A DNA stretch of 64,000 nt from SHZI01 sp964417725. GTDB taxonomy: Bacteria > Pseudomonadota > Gammaproteobacteria > Steroidobacterales > GCA-2729495. A program made the translations under genes and the position numbers. The notes under the pieces are model-generated. The model saw nothing but the letters and a program-made list of their open reading frames with translations, had not been told where the DNA came from and did not search any database. Below are positions 25,303 to 34,057 of this stretch, piece after piece (the first letter of the stretch is position 1; each line of letters starts with the position of its first letter). Where the stretch lies: the NCBI GenBank assembly GCA_964417725.1, contig CAYQIV010000008.1, positions 53,549 through 117,548 of the forward strand, in the 5' to 3' direction.

Positions 25303-26071
25303 GCGGCGGCCGCGGCACGAAGGCACTGGTGCGGCGCATGTAGTCGCGGTAGGCCGGCCGGCGCTCGGCGATGTCCTTCTCGGTGAGGGCGACACCCGAG
25401 AAGCGCAACAGGAAGAATGTCAGCAGCGCCGGGCCGGCGATGCTCCACCACGCGCCGCCCGACAGCGCCACCAGCCACAGGCCCCACCACAGGCAGAACT
25501 CGCCGAAGTAGTTGGGGTGACGGCTGTAACGCCACAGCCCCTGGTCCATGACCGCACCGGCACTGCCGCCACGGCGCTGGAAGGCGGCGAGCTGCCAGTC
25601 GGCGATGGCCTCGCAGGAAAAACCGACGACCCACAGCGCGACACCCAGCGCATCCAGCACGCCGAGCGGCGTCGTGCTGCGCACCGCGCCGTAAAGCGGC
25701 AGCGCCACCACCCAGGCCAGCACCGCCTGCAGGACAAAAACCAGGTAAAGGCTCTTGAACGCGAAATTCGGCTCGTTGCGCGCGCGGATCTCGCGATAGC
25801 GGCGGTCCTCGGGCTGACCCCAGCCGCGCCAGAGAATGTGCGCAGCCAGGCGCAGTGCCCAGAGCGTCGCCAGCACCATCACCAGCGTGGCCCGTGCCGA
25901 GCCCGCCCCGCCGGCCATCAGCCAGGCAAACCCCGCGCCGGCGATGGCGAGCCCCCAGAAGACATCGACGATCGCCACGTTGCGCCGCCAGACGCTGATC
26001 AGCCAGGCGATGAACATGAGCGGCAGCGTCGCACCGAGGCCGCTCAACCAGTGGGTGAATGTGCCGCTCAT
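25292..26071 (-). CDS. DUF1295 family membrane protein (steroid 5-alpha-reductase-like)
   Basis: The 259-residue protein has about six to seven hydrophobic segments and the DUF1295 signature near the C-terminus: GLWRYSRHPNYFGEFCLWWGLW, then TEKDIAERRPAYRDYMRRTS. The family resembles steroid 5-alpha-reductases and isoprenylcysteine methyltransferases; where studied it is linked to lipid or sterol reduction. Here it is the last gene of a minus-strand trio with a cyclopropane-synthase-like gene and a lipoprotein, which points to modification of membrane fatty acids. GGGAGG lies 5 nt before the ATG at 26071. Confidence 0.85.
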   Translation of the reverse strand: MSGTFTHWLSGLGATLPLMFIAWLISVWRRNVAIVDVFWGLAIAGAGFAWLMAGGAGSARATLVMVLATLWALRLAAHILWRGWGQPEDRRYREIRARNEPNFAFKSLYLVFVLQAVLAWVVALPLYGAVRSTTPLGVLDALGVALWVVGFSCEAIADWQLAAFQRRGGSAGAVMDQGLWRYSRHPNYFGEFCLWWGLWLVALSGGAWWSIAGPALLTFFLLRFSGVALTEKDIAERRPAYRDYMRRTSAFVPRPPLSR

Positions 26072-26087
26072 GACAGCCTCCCGGGGG

Positions 26088-27122
26088 TCAGGCGCGCTTG
26101 AGGAAACGGTAGTGGCCGACCAGCCATTCGGTACCGCCGGCATAGCCGAACAGCTCGGCGACGGCCATGAAGAACATCCGCCAGCGGTTGAGGGCGCGCT
26201 CGACACCATCGGGAGGCGCCGCCGTGGCCAGCGCTTCACGCGCCGCAGCGCGGTTGCGGTCGAGGTTGAGGAGCCAGGCCTCCGCGGTTTTCTGGTAGTG
26301 CACACCCGAGACACGCCACTGTGCCTCGATCGCGAGATCGTCCTGGAACCACAGCAGGGTGTCTTCTGCAGGCATCAGCCCACCGGTAAAAAAATGTCTT
26401 GCCATCCAGTCGTAATCGTCGCCGGTGGTGAAGGGATACATGAGGCTGCGATGACAGAAGATGTGCACGAAGAGGCGGCCGCCGGGCCGCAGCCACGTGC
26501 CGATCCGCGCCATCAGGCTCGCATAGTTGCGCATGTGCTCGAACATCTCGACGGACACCACGCGGTCGAAGCGCTGCGCGGTGTCGTAGACGTTGGCATC
26601 CGCGGTGACGACGTCGAGGTTGGCAAGGCCGCGCTGGCGCGCCTGGCCGAGAATATACTCGCGCTGCGAAGCGGAATTGGACACGGAAGTGATGCGGCTG
26701 GCCGGATAGCGCGAGGCCATCCACAGGCTGAGAGACCCCCAGCCGCAGCCGAGTTCGAGGACGTCCTGGCCGTCGGCGAGCCCGGCCCGCTCACAGGTCA
26801 GCGCCAGCATTGCCTCCTCTGCCGCACCGAGGTCGGTGATGCCGGGCGGATACAGGCAACAGCTGTACTTGAGGTGCGGCCCGAGCGCGGCGCTGAAAAA
26901 CCCGGCGGGCACTTCATAGTGCTGCTCATTGGCCCGGTCGGTGTCGACGGCGATCGGGCTGCGGCGCAGTTCGGCGAGGCGCTGGCTGAAGCGTTGATAC
27001 TCCGCCTCACCCCGGTCGAGCGACTCCTCGCGAAGCCGCGCCGCCATCAGCCGGCGCATGCCGAAGCGCACCAGCACATCGGGCAGCAGGCCGCGTTCAC
27101 TCAGTTCAATCGCCATGCTCAT
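26088..27122 (-). CDS. Cyclopropane-fatty-acid-synthase-like SAM methyltransferase (short form)
   Basis: The 344-residue enzyme has a class I methyltransferase core: LELGCGWGSLSLWMA for SAM binding (about residue 123), RFDRVVSVEMFEHM and the acid-binding YSCCLYP segment near residue 87. It lacks the long N-terminal domain of E. coli Cfa. It keeps Cys in the YSCC segment and the Glu of MFEHM, and has HIFCH at the position of the catalytic His, so the chemistry may be a true methylene transfer onto acyl-chain double bonds. It is followed by DUF1295 after 16 bases and probably forms one transcript with it and the upstream lipoprotein gene. Confidence 0.82.
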   Translation of the reverse strand: MSMAIELSERGLLPDVLVRFGMRRLMAARLREESLDRGEAEYQRFSQRLAELRRSPIAVDTDRANEQHYEVPAGFFSAALGPHLKYSCCLYPPGITDLGAAEEAMLALTCERAGLADGQDVLELGCGWGSLSLWMASRYPASRITSVSNSASQREYILGQARQRGLANLDVVTADANVYDTAQRFDRVVSVEMFEHMRNYASLMARIGTWLRPGGRLFVHIFCHRSLMYPFTTGDDYDWMARHFFTGGLMPAEDTLLWFQDDLAIEAQWRVSGVHYQKTAEAWLLNLDRNRAAAREALATAAPPDGVERALNRWRMFFMAVAELFGYAGGTEWLVGHYRFLKRA

Positions 27123-27177
27123 GGTTCACCCCCCGTCCCGTGCATGACCGGGCGGCATGCCCGGCATTGTCGTGGCT

Positions 27178-27810
27178 TCACCCTTCGTGGACCGTGGCCC
27201 GCACCCGGCGCAGCAGGCTGCCGATCACCGGCAGGTGCTCGTGGAAGCCGGTACCCGAATCCCAGAAATCCTTGTGCAACAGCACCCGGCCCCGTGCATC
27301 GAAGCGGAAATGCGTAAGACCATGGCTTTGTACCGGCTGGCCACCGGCAAAGCCGTCCGCCTCGATGGTCATCACCCAGCGCACGTAATGCTCGATACCG
27401 CTGGTGGCATGGTCGACGAAGACGACCTCGACACGCCGCGCGCGCTGTGCGGTGGCGGCGAAGTAGCGGCGGATCTCCGCCTCGCCATCGATGGCGACCA
27501 GCGTGTCGTTGAGGTAGGCCTGAGGCGCGTAGACGAGCGCCGTGCCGGTGGCGACCGAGTCTTCGGTCATGGCGGCGAAGTAGCCCGCAAGGCGCGCCCA
27601 TGCCGCCTGGCCGTCCGGCGTGGCGACATCCAGTGTCACGGCCAGCGGCTGCGTGCGCGACAGCGCCGATGTGTAGGAGTCATTCAGCGCCTGTGGCGAC
27701 GGCACCGGCGCGGCACAGCCGGCCAGCACGATGCCGATGATCAGCGCAGGGACGGCCACCCACCCTGAAGACGGACGGCTGGCGGGTCGGGCGCGGGCTC
27801 GAAGCGGCAT
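27178..27810 (-). CDS. Lipoprotein with SnoaL/NTF2-like domain
   Basis: The 210-residue product has a lipoprotein signal ending in VLAGC (Cys 32) and a single NTF2-like cone domain: RRVEVVFVDHATSGIEHYVRW, then HFRFDARGRVLLHKDFWDSG near the C-terminus. Such SnoaL-like proteins are frequent companions of FAD oxidoreductase/DUF1365/Cfa clusters. Here it is the first gene of the minus-strand arm, divergent from the FAD oxidoreductase. GGAGG is 5 nt before the ATG. A role in binding a lipid intermediate at the envelope is inference. Confidence 0.75.
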   Translation of the reverse strand: MPLRARARPASRPSSGWVAVPALIIGIVLAGCAAPVPSPQALNDSYTSALSRTQPLAVTLDVATPDGQAAWARLAGYFAAMTEDSVATGTALVYAPQAYLNDTLVAIDGEAEIRRYFAATAQRARRVEVVFVDHATSGIEHYVRWVMTIEADGFAGGQPVQSHGLTHFRFDARGRVLLHKDFWDSGTGFHEHLPVIGSLLRRVRATVHEG

Positions 27811-28010
27811 GGTGGCCTCCCCGGCACCCCGTGGGTGCCCGTGTCGAATGATGGACATGGCCTGCAGTTCGTCGGCCGCACGCGATCCGATGTCGCGAGC
27901 CCGCGGCCGGCCGGTCTCATCCAAACCCCGAAGGCCGGCGAATAGCAGTGTAAGCTGTAGCGCAGCACCGGCGTCAACCGGCGCCGCCTCACTGCGCGAG
28001 GGGGTTGCGA

Positions 28011-29324
28011 GTGAAACTGGCCATCATCGGCGGCGGCATTTCCGGCCTGTACGCCGCGCACCGGCTCCACGCGGGCCACGACCTGCATGTCTTCGAGGCC
28101 GGATCATGGCCCGGCGGACACAGCCACACGGTCGACATCGACCTCGACGGGCAGCGGATCCCCGTGGACACGGGGTTCATCGTGTTCAACGAACGCAACT
28201 ACCCGCTCTACACCGCCCTGCTGCGCGAACTTGGGGTGGCCAGCCAGGCAGCCGACATGAGTTTCAGCTTCCGCTGCGGGCACTCCAATCTCGAATACCG
28301 CGGCGATGCGACCTTCGACGCGATCTTCGCCCAGCGCCGCAACATGCTGCGGCCGTCGTTCTATCGCATGATCGCCGACATCCTGCGCTTCAACCGCGCC
28401 GCGGGCCAGCTCGTCGCCAGCCCGCCGGGCCTGTCGCTCGGCGACTGGCTGACGGCGCAACGCTTCCGCGGCGCGGTGGTCCACGACTACCTGCTGCCGA
28501 TGGCCGGCGCGATCTGGTCGGCGGAGCCGGACCGCATCCTCGAGTTCCCCGCCTGCCACTTCGGTCATTTCTTCAGGAACCACGGCCTGCTGCAGGTCGA
28601 CGGCCGCCCGCAGTGGATGACGGTGTGCGGCGGCTCGCGCCAGTACGTGCGCGCGCTGATCCAGCCCTTCCACGACCGCGTGCACCTCGACACGCCGGTC
28701 GAATGGGTCGAGCGGCACCCCGACCGGGTACGCGTCAAGGCCGCCGGCAGCGAGGCTGCCGATTTCGATCAGGTGATCTTCGCCTGCCACAGCGACCAGG
28801 CGCTGCACCTGCTCCGCGACCCGACACCGGCCGAGCGCACCATCCTCGGTGCGATCACCTACCAGGACAACGACATCGTCCTGCACACCGATGCCCGCCT
28901 GTTGCCGCAACGCCAGCGGGCGTGGGCCTCGTGGAACTACCACCGGCACGCGAAAGGCGGCGGCGGCGGCGTGTCGGTGACCTACAACATGACCCGCCTG
29001 CAGAGCCTGCCGACCGACAGGCAGGTGCTGGTCACACTCAACAGCCGCAACGCCATGGACCCCGACAGCATCCTCTACGAGACCCGCTACGCCCACCCGC
29101 TGTTCACCATGGACAGCTTCGCCGCCCAGGCGCGGCGCGACGAGATCAGCGGCCACCATCGCAGTTGGTACTGCGGCGCGTACTGGGGGTATGGTTTCCA
29201 TGAAGACGGCGTGCACAGCGCGGAAACGCTGTGCGACGCCCTCGAGGCACGGCTGGGCGGGGCCACGGCGGCAGCCATGAAAGGAGCGCGCGATGCACAG
29301 CTGCATCTACCGGGGGCAGGTTAG
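28011..29324 (+). CDS. FAD-dependent amine-oxidase-like oxidoreductase of a lipid-modification operon
   Basis: The 437-residue flavoprotein begins with the dinucleotide-binding motif KLAIIGGGISGLYAAHRL and has the second FAD motif GGHSHTVDID and a C-terminal WYCGAYWGYGFHEDGV signature. This is the family placed next to DUF1365 and Cfa-like genes in many Pseudomonadota; members have been linked to desaturation or reduction of methyl-branched acyl chains and to singlet-oxygen responses. The GTG at 28011 is favoured because a GAGGGGGT stretch precedes it and it starts the motif at residue 2. The 3' end overlaps the DUF1365 gene by 32 bases. A weak TCATCC/AATAGC pair (27917-27946) might be an ECF-type promoter. 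Confidence 0.85.
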   Translation: MKLAIIGGGISGLYAAHRLHAGHDLHVFEAGSWPGGHSHTVDIDLDGQRIPVDTGFIVFNERNYPLYTALLRELGVASQAADMSFSFRCGHSNLEYRGDATFDAIFAQRRNMLRPSFYRMIADILRFNRAAGQLVASPPGLSLGDWLTAQRFRGAVVHDYLLPMAGAIWSAEPDRILEFPACHFGHFFRNHGLLQVDGRPQWMTVCGGSRQYVRALIQPFHDRVHLDTPVEWVERHPDRVRVKAAGSEAADFDQVIFACHSDQALHLLRDPTPAERTILGAITYQDNDIVLHTDARLLPQRQRAWASWNYHRHAKGGGGGVSVTYNMTRLQSLPTDRQVLVTLNSRNAMDPDSILYETRYAHPLFTMDSFAAQARRDEISGHHRSWYCGAYWGYGFHEDGVHSAETLCDALEARLGGATAAAMKGARDAQLHLPGAG

Positions 29325-30051
29325 CCATCGCCGGTTCACGCCGGTCGACAACCGCTTCCGCTACCCGGTCTTCATGCCCTACCTGGATCTGGCAGAACTG
29401 CCGGAACTGTTCGACCGCTACTGGTTCTGGTCGGCACGTCGCCGGGCACCGGCCTGCTTCCGCCGCGAGGACCACCTCGGCGACCCGGCCATGCCGCTCG
29501 ACACCGTGGTCCGCGACCTCGTCGAACAGCAGGCCGGCTTTCGCCCCGATGGCGCCATCCGCCTGCTGACCAACCTGCGCTATTTCGGCTACTGCTTCAA
29601 CCCGATGAGCGCCTACTATTGCTTCGATCGCAGCGCGGCACTGGTGGCCGTGGTGCTCGAGGTCAGCAACATGCCGTGGCGACAGATGCATCCCTACGTG
29701 CTCACTGCGGGCGCCGAGGTCGCCAATGGCGCGCGGCGCTTCGAGTTCGCCAAGGCCTTCCACGTCTCGCCGTTCATGCCCATGGACATGCGTTACCGCT
29801 GCACGCTGACCACCCCCGGCGACCGCCTGCTGCTCGGCCTTGAAAACTGGCGCGGCACGAAGCGCGTCTTCGACGCCTACCTGAACTTCCACCGCGAGCC
29901 GGTCAGCAGCCCGACCCTGGCGCGGATGCTGGCCACCGATCCACTGATCACGCTGCGCATCGTCGCGCTGATTCACTGGCAGGCACTCAAGCTGTGGCGG
30001 CGGCGTGCGCCGGTCTATGATCGACCCAAAGCCAGCGGGAAAACCGGTTGA
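29293..30051 (+). CDS. DUF1365 protein
   Basis: The 252-residue protein shows the full DUF1365 pattern: IYRGQVSHRRFTPVDNRFRY at the start, TNLRYFGYCFNPMSAYYCF in the middle and EFAKAFHVSPFMPMDMRYR later. The biochemical function is unsettled, but it almost always stands between an FAD oxidoreductase and a Cfa-like methyltransferase, as here, so a role in the same acyl-chain modification is likely. It begins within the end of the upstream gene, so the two are translationally coupled. GGAGCG lies a short distance before the ATG. Confidence 0.88.
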   Translation: MHSCIYRGQVSHRRFTPVDNRFRYPVFMPYLDLAELPELFDRYWFWSARRRAPACFRREDHLGDPAMPLDTVVRDLVEQQAGFRPDGAIRLLTNLRYFGYCFNPMSAYYCFDRSAALVAVVLEVSNMPWRQMHPYVLTAGAEVANGARRFEFAKAFHVSPFMPMDMRYRCTLTTPGDRLLLGLENWRGTKRVFDAYLNFHREPVSSPTLARMLATDPLITLRIVALIHWQALKLWRRRAPVYDRPKASGKTG

Positions 30052-30070
30052 AGGCATACGGAACAGCGGC

Positions 30071-31354
30071 ATGAGCGAACGCGAAAACGCCCTGCGGGGC
30101 ATTGCCAGGCGCACGGCGGCGGCGCAGGACGACAGCGGCGGCGGGATGCTGGCCCGCATCGCGCGACGCGCGGTCCTCGCACGGCTCGCCGGGCTGCGCC
30201 ACGGCCGGCTGCGCATCAGCGAGGCCAGCGGGCAGACCGACTGCGGCGAACCGTCACCGCCGCCGGGCCGTGACGTCCACCTGCGCATCAGTGATCCATC
30301 GGCCTGGGTCGACATCGCCCAGGGCGGGACCATCGGCGCAGCCGAAGCCTACATGGCCGGCAAGTGGAGCGCCTGCGACCTCACCGCGCTGGTGCGCCTC
30401 ATCGTGGCCAACCGCGCAGTGATGGAGGGCCTCGAATCCGGCGCCGCGGCGCTCGCCCAGCCCCTGCAGAAGCTGGTCCACTGGTTGCACCGCAATACGC
30501 GGCGCGGCAGCGCGCGCAACATCCACGCCCACTACGACCTCGGCAATGCGCTGTTCGAGCTGTTCCTCGACCCGACGATGATGTACTCGGCGGCGGTCTA
30601 CCCGCGCGAGGATGCGACGCTGGAAGAGGCTTCCGTGCACAAACTCGACCTGATCTGCCGGAAGCTCGAGCTCGCCCCACAAGACCACCTGCTCGAGATC
30701 GGCACCGGCTGGGGCGGGCTCGCCATGCATGCGGCGCGTCACTACGGCTGCCGCGTGACGACCACGACCATCTCGCGGGAACAGTTCGCCTTTGCGACGC
30801 AACGCATCGCCGCGGCGGGCCTTTCCACGCGCGTCACGGTACAGAACCGCGACTACCGCGACCTCACCGGCTGCTACGACAAGCTCGTCTCCGTGGAGAT
30901 GATCGAAGCCGTCGGCCACCGTTACCTCGATACCTACTTTCGCGTCTGCAGCGAACGGCTCAAGCCGGCCGGGCGCATGCTCCTGCAGTCGATCCTCATC
31001 GCCGACCGTCACTACGCGCAGGCGCGGCGCTCGGTCGATTTCATCCAGAAGTACATCTTCCCCGGTGGCGCCCTGCCCTCGATGGGCTCGATCAGCGCGG
31101 CGCTGGCCCGCCACACCGATCTGCAGATGGTCGACCTGCAGGACATCGGCCTGGATTACGCCCGCACCCTCAAGGACTGGCGGGCGCGCTTCATGGCCCG
31201 GGTGGCGGACGTGCGCCGGCTCGGCTACCCCGACGAATTCATCCGCATGTGGGAGTGGTACCTCGCCTACTGTGAAGGCGGCTTCCGCGAGCGTAGCATC
31301 AGCACGGTACAGCTCGTTTTCGACAAGCCGGGGTTCCGTCCCCGGCCGGCATGA
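30071..31354 (+). CDS. Cyclopropane-fatty-acid-synthase-like methyltransferase lacking bicarbonate ligands
   Basis: The 427-residue enzyme is full-length Cfa-like: an N-terminal lipid-binding domain (to about 130) and a SAM domain (LLEIGTGWGGLAMH at 207-220, YFRVCSERLKPAG at 289-301). Compared with E. coli Cfa, Glu 239 and Tyr 317 correspond to Glu 279 and Tyr 363. The bicarbonate ligands Cys 139 and His 266 correspond to Ala 174 (MMYSAAVYP) and Gln 306 (MLLQSIL). This fits enzymes of the furan/methyl-branched fatty acid type, which add a methyl rather than closing a ring. It is third in the operon after the FAD enzyme and DUF1365. An in-frame ATG at 30017 would overlap DUF1365; 30071 is preferred. 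Confidence 0.88.
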   Translation: MSERENALRGIARRTAAAQDDSGGGMLARIARRAVLARLAGLRHGRLRISEASGQTDCGEPSPPPGRDVHLRISDPSAWVDIAQGGTIGAAEAYMAGKWSACDLTALVRLIVANRAVMEGLESGAAALAQPLQKLVHWLHRNTRRGSARNIHAHYDLGNALFELFLDPTMMYSAAVYPREDATLEEASVHKLDLICRKLELAPQDHLLEIGTGWGGLAMHAARHYGCRVTTTTISREQFAFATQRIAAAGLSTRVTVQNRDYRDLTGCYDKLVSVEMIEAVGHRYLDTYFRVCSERLKPAGRMLLQSILIADRHYAQARRSVDFIQKYIFPGGALPSMGSISAALARHTDLQMVDLQDIGLDYARTLKDWRARFMARVADVRRLGYPDEFIRMWEWYLAYCEGGFRERSISTVQLVFDKPGFRPRPA

Positions 31355-31364
31355 GGAGCACGTC

Positions 31365-32087
31365 ATGATGCACCTGAGGCAGTCGTCATTCCGGGCCCGC
31401 ACCCTGATCCTGTTGCTGCTGACGCTGGGCATCGCAGCCTGCGGCGCGCGCACCGTGGTCTCGCGCAGCGACGTGGCACCTGACTGGGAAGGGCTGATTC
31501 CCGTCGCCCACGGCGGCACCCGCCTCGAATGGATCCGCCCCGGCCTTGACCTGCGTGGCTACGACCGACTGCTGGTGATGCCGGCCGAACTGCGCTTTCG
31601 CGCCGTACGGGCCAGCGCGCCGCCACGCACCGCCAGCACCACCGAATTCCCCATCACGCCCGCCAACCGCGAGCGGCTGGCACGCACCGTCGACGAGATC
31701 CTCACCGAGGAACTGGCGCGCAGCCGCCTGTCACGCGCCGATGCGCCGGGCCCGGGCGTGCTGGCACTCAAGGTGACGCTGGCCGACATCGTCTCGCGGG
31801 TGCCGCCCGAGGAACCCGGCCGCAGCCAGATTTACCTCGACCGCGTCGGCGAGGCGACGCTGGTCAGCGAGATCCACGATTCGCTGAGCGGCGAACTGCT
31901 GGCGCGCTCGGTCGAGCGTCGCGAAGCGCGCGCACCCGGTGACCTCGGCAGCCGCCTGCTGACCAGCGAGGCCAACCCGGTCACGGCGTGGAGCGAGGTG
32001 CGGCGCGTGGTCCGGCGCTGGGCCCGCCAGGCTCGCGAAGGACTCGATGCGCTGCATGCCGCGCATGGCAGCGGCGACGCGGAGTGA
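31365..32087 (+). CDS. DUF3313-like lipoprotein
   Basis: The 240-residue protein has a lipoprotein signal (LILLLLTLGIAAC, lipobox IAAC) and a DUF3313-type mature domain: RPGLDLRGYDRLLVMPAELRF, a middle region LALKVTLADIVSRVP and the late VERREARAPGDLGS. Function is unknown; the family is envelope-located. GAGGAG 6 nt upstream fixes the ATG at 31365. It follows the Cfa-like gene by 10 bases and is the last gene of the operon, so it may serve lipid handling at the outer membrane. Confidence 0.72.
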   Translation: MMHLRQSSFRARTLILLLLTLGIAACGARTVVSRSDVAPDWEGLIPVAHGGTRLEWIRPGLDLRGYDRLLVMPAELRFRAVRASAPPRTASTTEFPITPANRERLARTVDEILTEELARSRLSRADAPGPGVLALKVTLADIVSRVPPEEPGRSQIYLDRVGEATLVSEIHDSLSGELLARSVERREARAPGDLGSRLLTSEANPVTAWSEVRRVVRRWARQAREGLDALHAAHGSGDAE

Positions 32088-32102
32088 ACTGATCCGGCGT
32101 GC

Positions 32103-33170
32103 TCAGCCCGCGACGAGACGGGTGGCAACCTTCACCGCGTCGTCGATGGTCGCGGCATAGCCGTCGGCACCGATGCGCTGCCAGAGGGCGGGCACCTCGT
32201 CGAAGGCCGCGCCGCCGACGATGACCCGCAGTGGATGACCGCAGCGCTGGCGGATGTCGGCGATGGCCTGCGCGACGCGCGGCACGTGTGTGGCAAGCGT
32301 CGCGGCCATCATCAGCGCGCTGGCATCGTAGAAAGTGAGCATCGGCGGCAGGTCCTGCAGCGGCACATCGGCACCGACATAGATCGGCCGCCAGCCAGCC
32401 ATCTGGAAGAAGTCCGCCAGTGCGCGCGGCCCGATGTCGTGGATGTTGCCAGCCACCGCGGCGACCACCACCGTGTGCCCGTTGTGCGCCGCACGCGGCG
32501 CGCGACTGGCGATCACCGCCATGGCCCGCTGGGTGGTGCCGGTGACGAGGTGCTCTTCGGCGACCGTCACCTCGCCTTCGTGCCACAAGCGGCCGATCTC
32601 GCGCTGCGCCGGCAGGAGGATGCCGAGGTAGACACCATGCGCCCCCGTCTCGCCGGCCGCCACGGCGACGATGTCGTCGATGGCGTCGGTGACATTGCCC
32701 ATGAGGATCTTTTCGAGGTAGCGCAGGGCGAGGCGGTCGAGCGGCCGCGAGGCGTCGAGCCCGGACTCCTGCAGGGCCGGCAGCGGCGCGCGCAACTCGG
32801 CGAGGGCCGTGTCGAGGTAATCGAGCGGCTCGGCGGCGGCATTGGCCGGCAGGCGCGCGGCCAGCGTCTCGCGCAGCGCCTCGATGCTTGCTGCCAGGTC
32901 ACCTTCCGGCTGGCTGCGTGCCGCGAAGGCGCGCCGCGACCAGGCGATGCGCGCCGTGAACAGGCGCTTTTCGCCGGCGGCCAGCGCCGCGGCCAGTTCC
33001 AGCAGGCGCTGCGTCAGGTGGCCACGCCAGCCGCCGCCCGCCTCGCCGGACAGGCGTGCCGCCATGGCCGGGTGGTGCTCGCCGAGCCACGCCGAGGCGA
33101 AACCGGCATAGCCGGTGGCGCTGCGTTCGATCAGCTGGGCCGCGAATGAATTGCCGGGCTTGTCGACCAC
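32103..33170 (-). CDS. Cobalamin-binding regulatory-type protein
   Basis: The 355-residue protein ends in a B12-binding Rossmann domain preceded by a helical B12-binding-2 module (VYLGILLPAQREIGRLWHEGEVTVAEEH), the arrangement seen in photoreceptor and methyltransferase corrinoid proteins. The cobalt-ligand motif DxHxxG reads NIHDIG, so His is kept and the leading Asp is Asn. There is no MerR-type or other DNA-binding domain in the first 120 residues, which are helical. It may be a light- or B12-responsive partner protein. The GTG at 33170 is the likely start, with a weak GGAGA upstream. It is divergent from the exported SDR. Confidence 0.72.
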   Translation of the reverse strand: MVDKPGNSFAAQLIERSATGYAGFASAWLGEHHPAMAARLSGEAGGGWRGHLTQRLLELAAALAAGEKRLFTARIAWSRRAFAARSQPEGDLAASIEALRETLAARLPANAAAEPLDYLDTALAELRAPLPALQESGLDASRPLDRLALRYLEKILMGNVTDAIDDIVAVAAGETGAHGVYLGILLPAQREIGRLWHEGEVTVAEEHLVTGTTQRAMAVIASRAPRAAHNGHTVVVAAVAGNIHDIGPRALADFFQMAGWRPIYVGADVPLQDLPPMLTFYDASALMMAATLATHVPRVAQAIADIRQRCGHPLRVIVGGAAFDEVPALWQRIGADGYAATIDDAVKVATRLVAG

Positions 33171-33232
33171 GTTGGCGTTTCTCCGTTGACCACGGCATTC
33201 TAACCCTGCCCGCCCATCGCAAGGAAAGCACC

Positions 33233-34048
33233 ATGCCCCCCCGTGCCCTCTGCCTGCTCCTCCTGACGCTGCTCGTCCAGCCCGTGATCCCGCTGCATGC
33301 GGTTGAAGCCACGCCCACCGTGATGGTGACGGGCGCCAACCGCGGCATTGGCCTCGAACTCACCCGCCAGTACGCCGCGCGCGGCTGGCAGGTCATCGCC
33401 ACGGCCCGCGAGCCGGCCACCGCCACCGAACTGAAGGCGCTGGCGGCCGACAACCCCGCGGTCACCGTCGAAGCCCTCGACATCACCGACCATGCCGCCG
33501 TCGACGCGCTGGCCGGGCGCTACCAGGAGCGGGCCATCGACGTGCTGATCAACAACGCCGGCAAGACGCCGCGCTATGCCTCGGCCTTCAAGCCGGCGGC
33601 CGGCATCGATTACCAGGCGGCGCGCGACAGCTACGAGGTCAACGTGCTCGGCACGCTGAAAGTCAGCGCGGCATTCCTGCCCCACGTCGCCAAAGCCGGC
33701 AACGGGCGCATCGTCGTCATCTCGAGCAAGGCCGGCTCCTTCGTCGAGGGGCCGAAGGCGGCGATGATGTACGAGTACCGCACCAGCAAGACGGCGCTCA
33801 ACATGGCCGTGTACACCATGGCCTTCGAGACGCAGCGCAAGGGCGTGACGATCGTCGCCCTGTCGCCGGGCAGCGTCGATACCCAGCCGGCCCCCGGCGA
33901 GTTCGGTTACGGCAAGAACATGCGCCAGCCGGGCGCCATCAGCGTCGAGGAAAGCGTCACCGGGCTGGTCAAGGTCATCGATGGCCTGCAGGCCACGCAC
34001 AACGGCCGCTTTCTCGACTACAAGGATGGCCGCGAGATCCCCTGGTAG
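33233..34048 (+). CDS. Short-chain dehydrogenase with an export signal
   Basis: The 271-residue protein is a classical SDR. It has the cofactor motif TGANRGIG, the NNAG motif (LINNAGKTP), a catalytic Ser (VVISSKAGS) and YxxxK as YRTSK, then SPGSVDT. Unusually, the Rossmann domain is preceded by about 25 residues that form a good signal peptide (RALCLLLLTLLVQPVIPLHAV). If it is exported, it would act where NAD(P) is scarce. AAGGAAAG a few bases upstream supports ATG 33233. An internal start at the MVTGANRG methionine would give a cytosolic enzyme but would truncate the first strand. Confidence 0.85.
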   Translation: MPPRALCLLLLTLLVQPVIPLHAVEATPTVMVTGANRGIGLELTRQYAARGWQVIATAREPATATELKALAADNPAVTVEALDITDHAAVDALAGRYQERAIDVLINNAGKTPRYASAFKPAAGIDYQAARDSYEVNVLGTLKVSAAFLPHVAKAGNGRIVVISSKAGSFVEGPKAAMMYEYRTSKTALNMAVYTMAFETQRKGVTIVALSPGSVDTQPAPGEFGYGKNMRQPGAISVEESVTGLVKVIDGLQATHNGRFLDYKDGREIPW

Positions 34049-34057
34049 GCAACAGGA

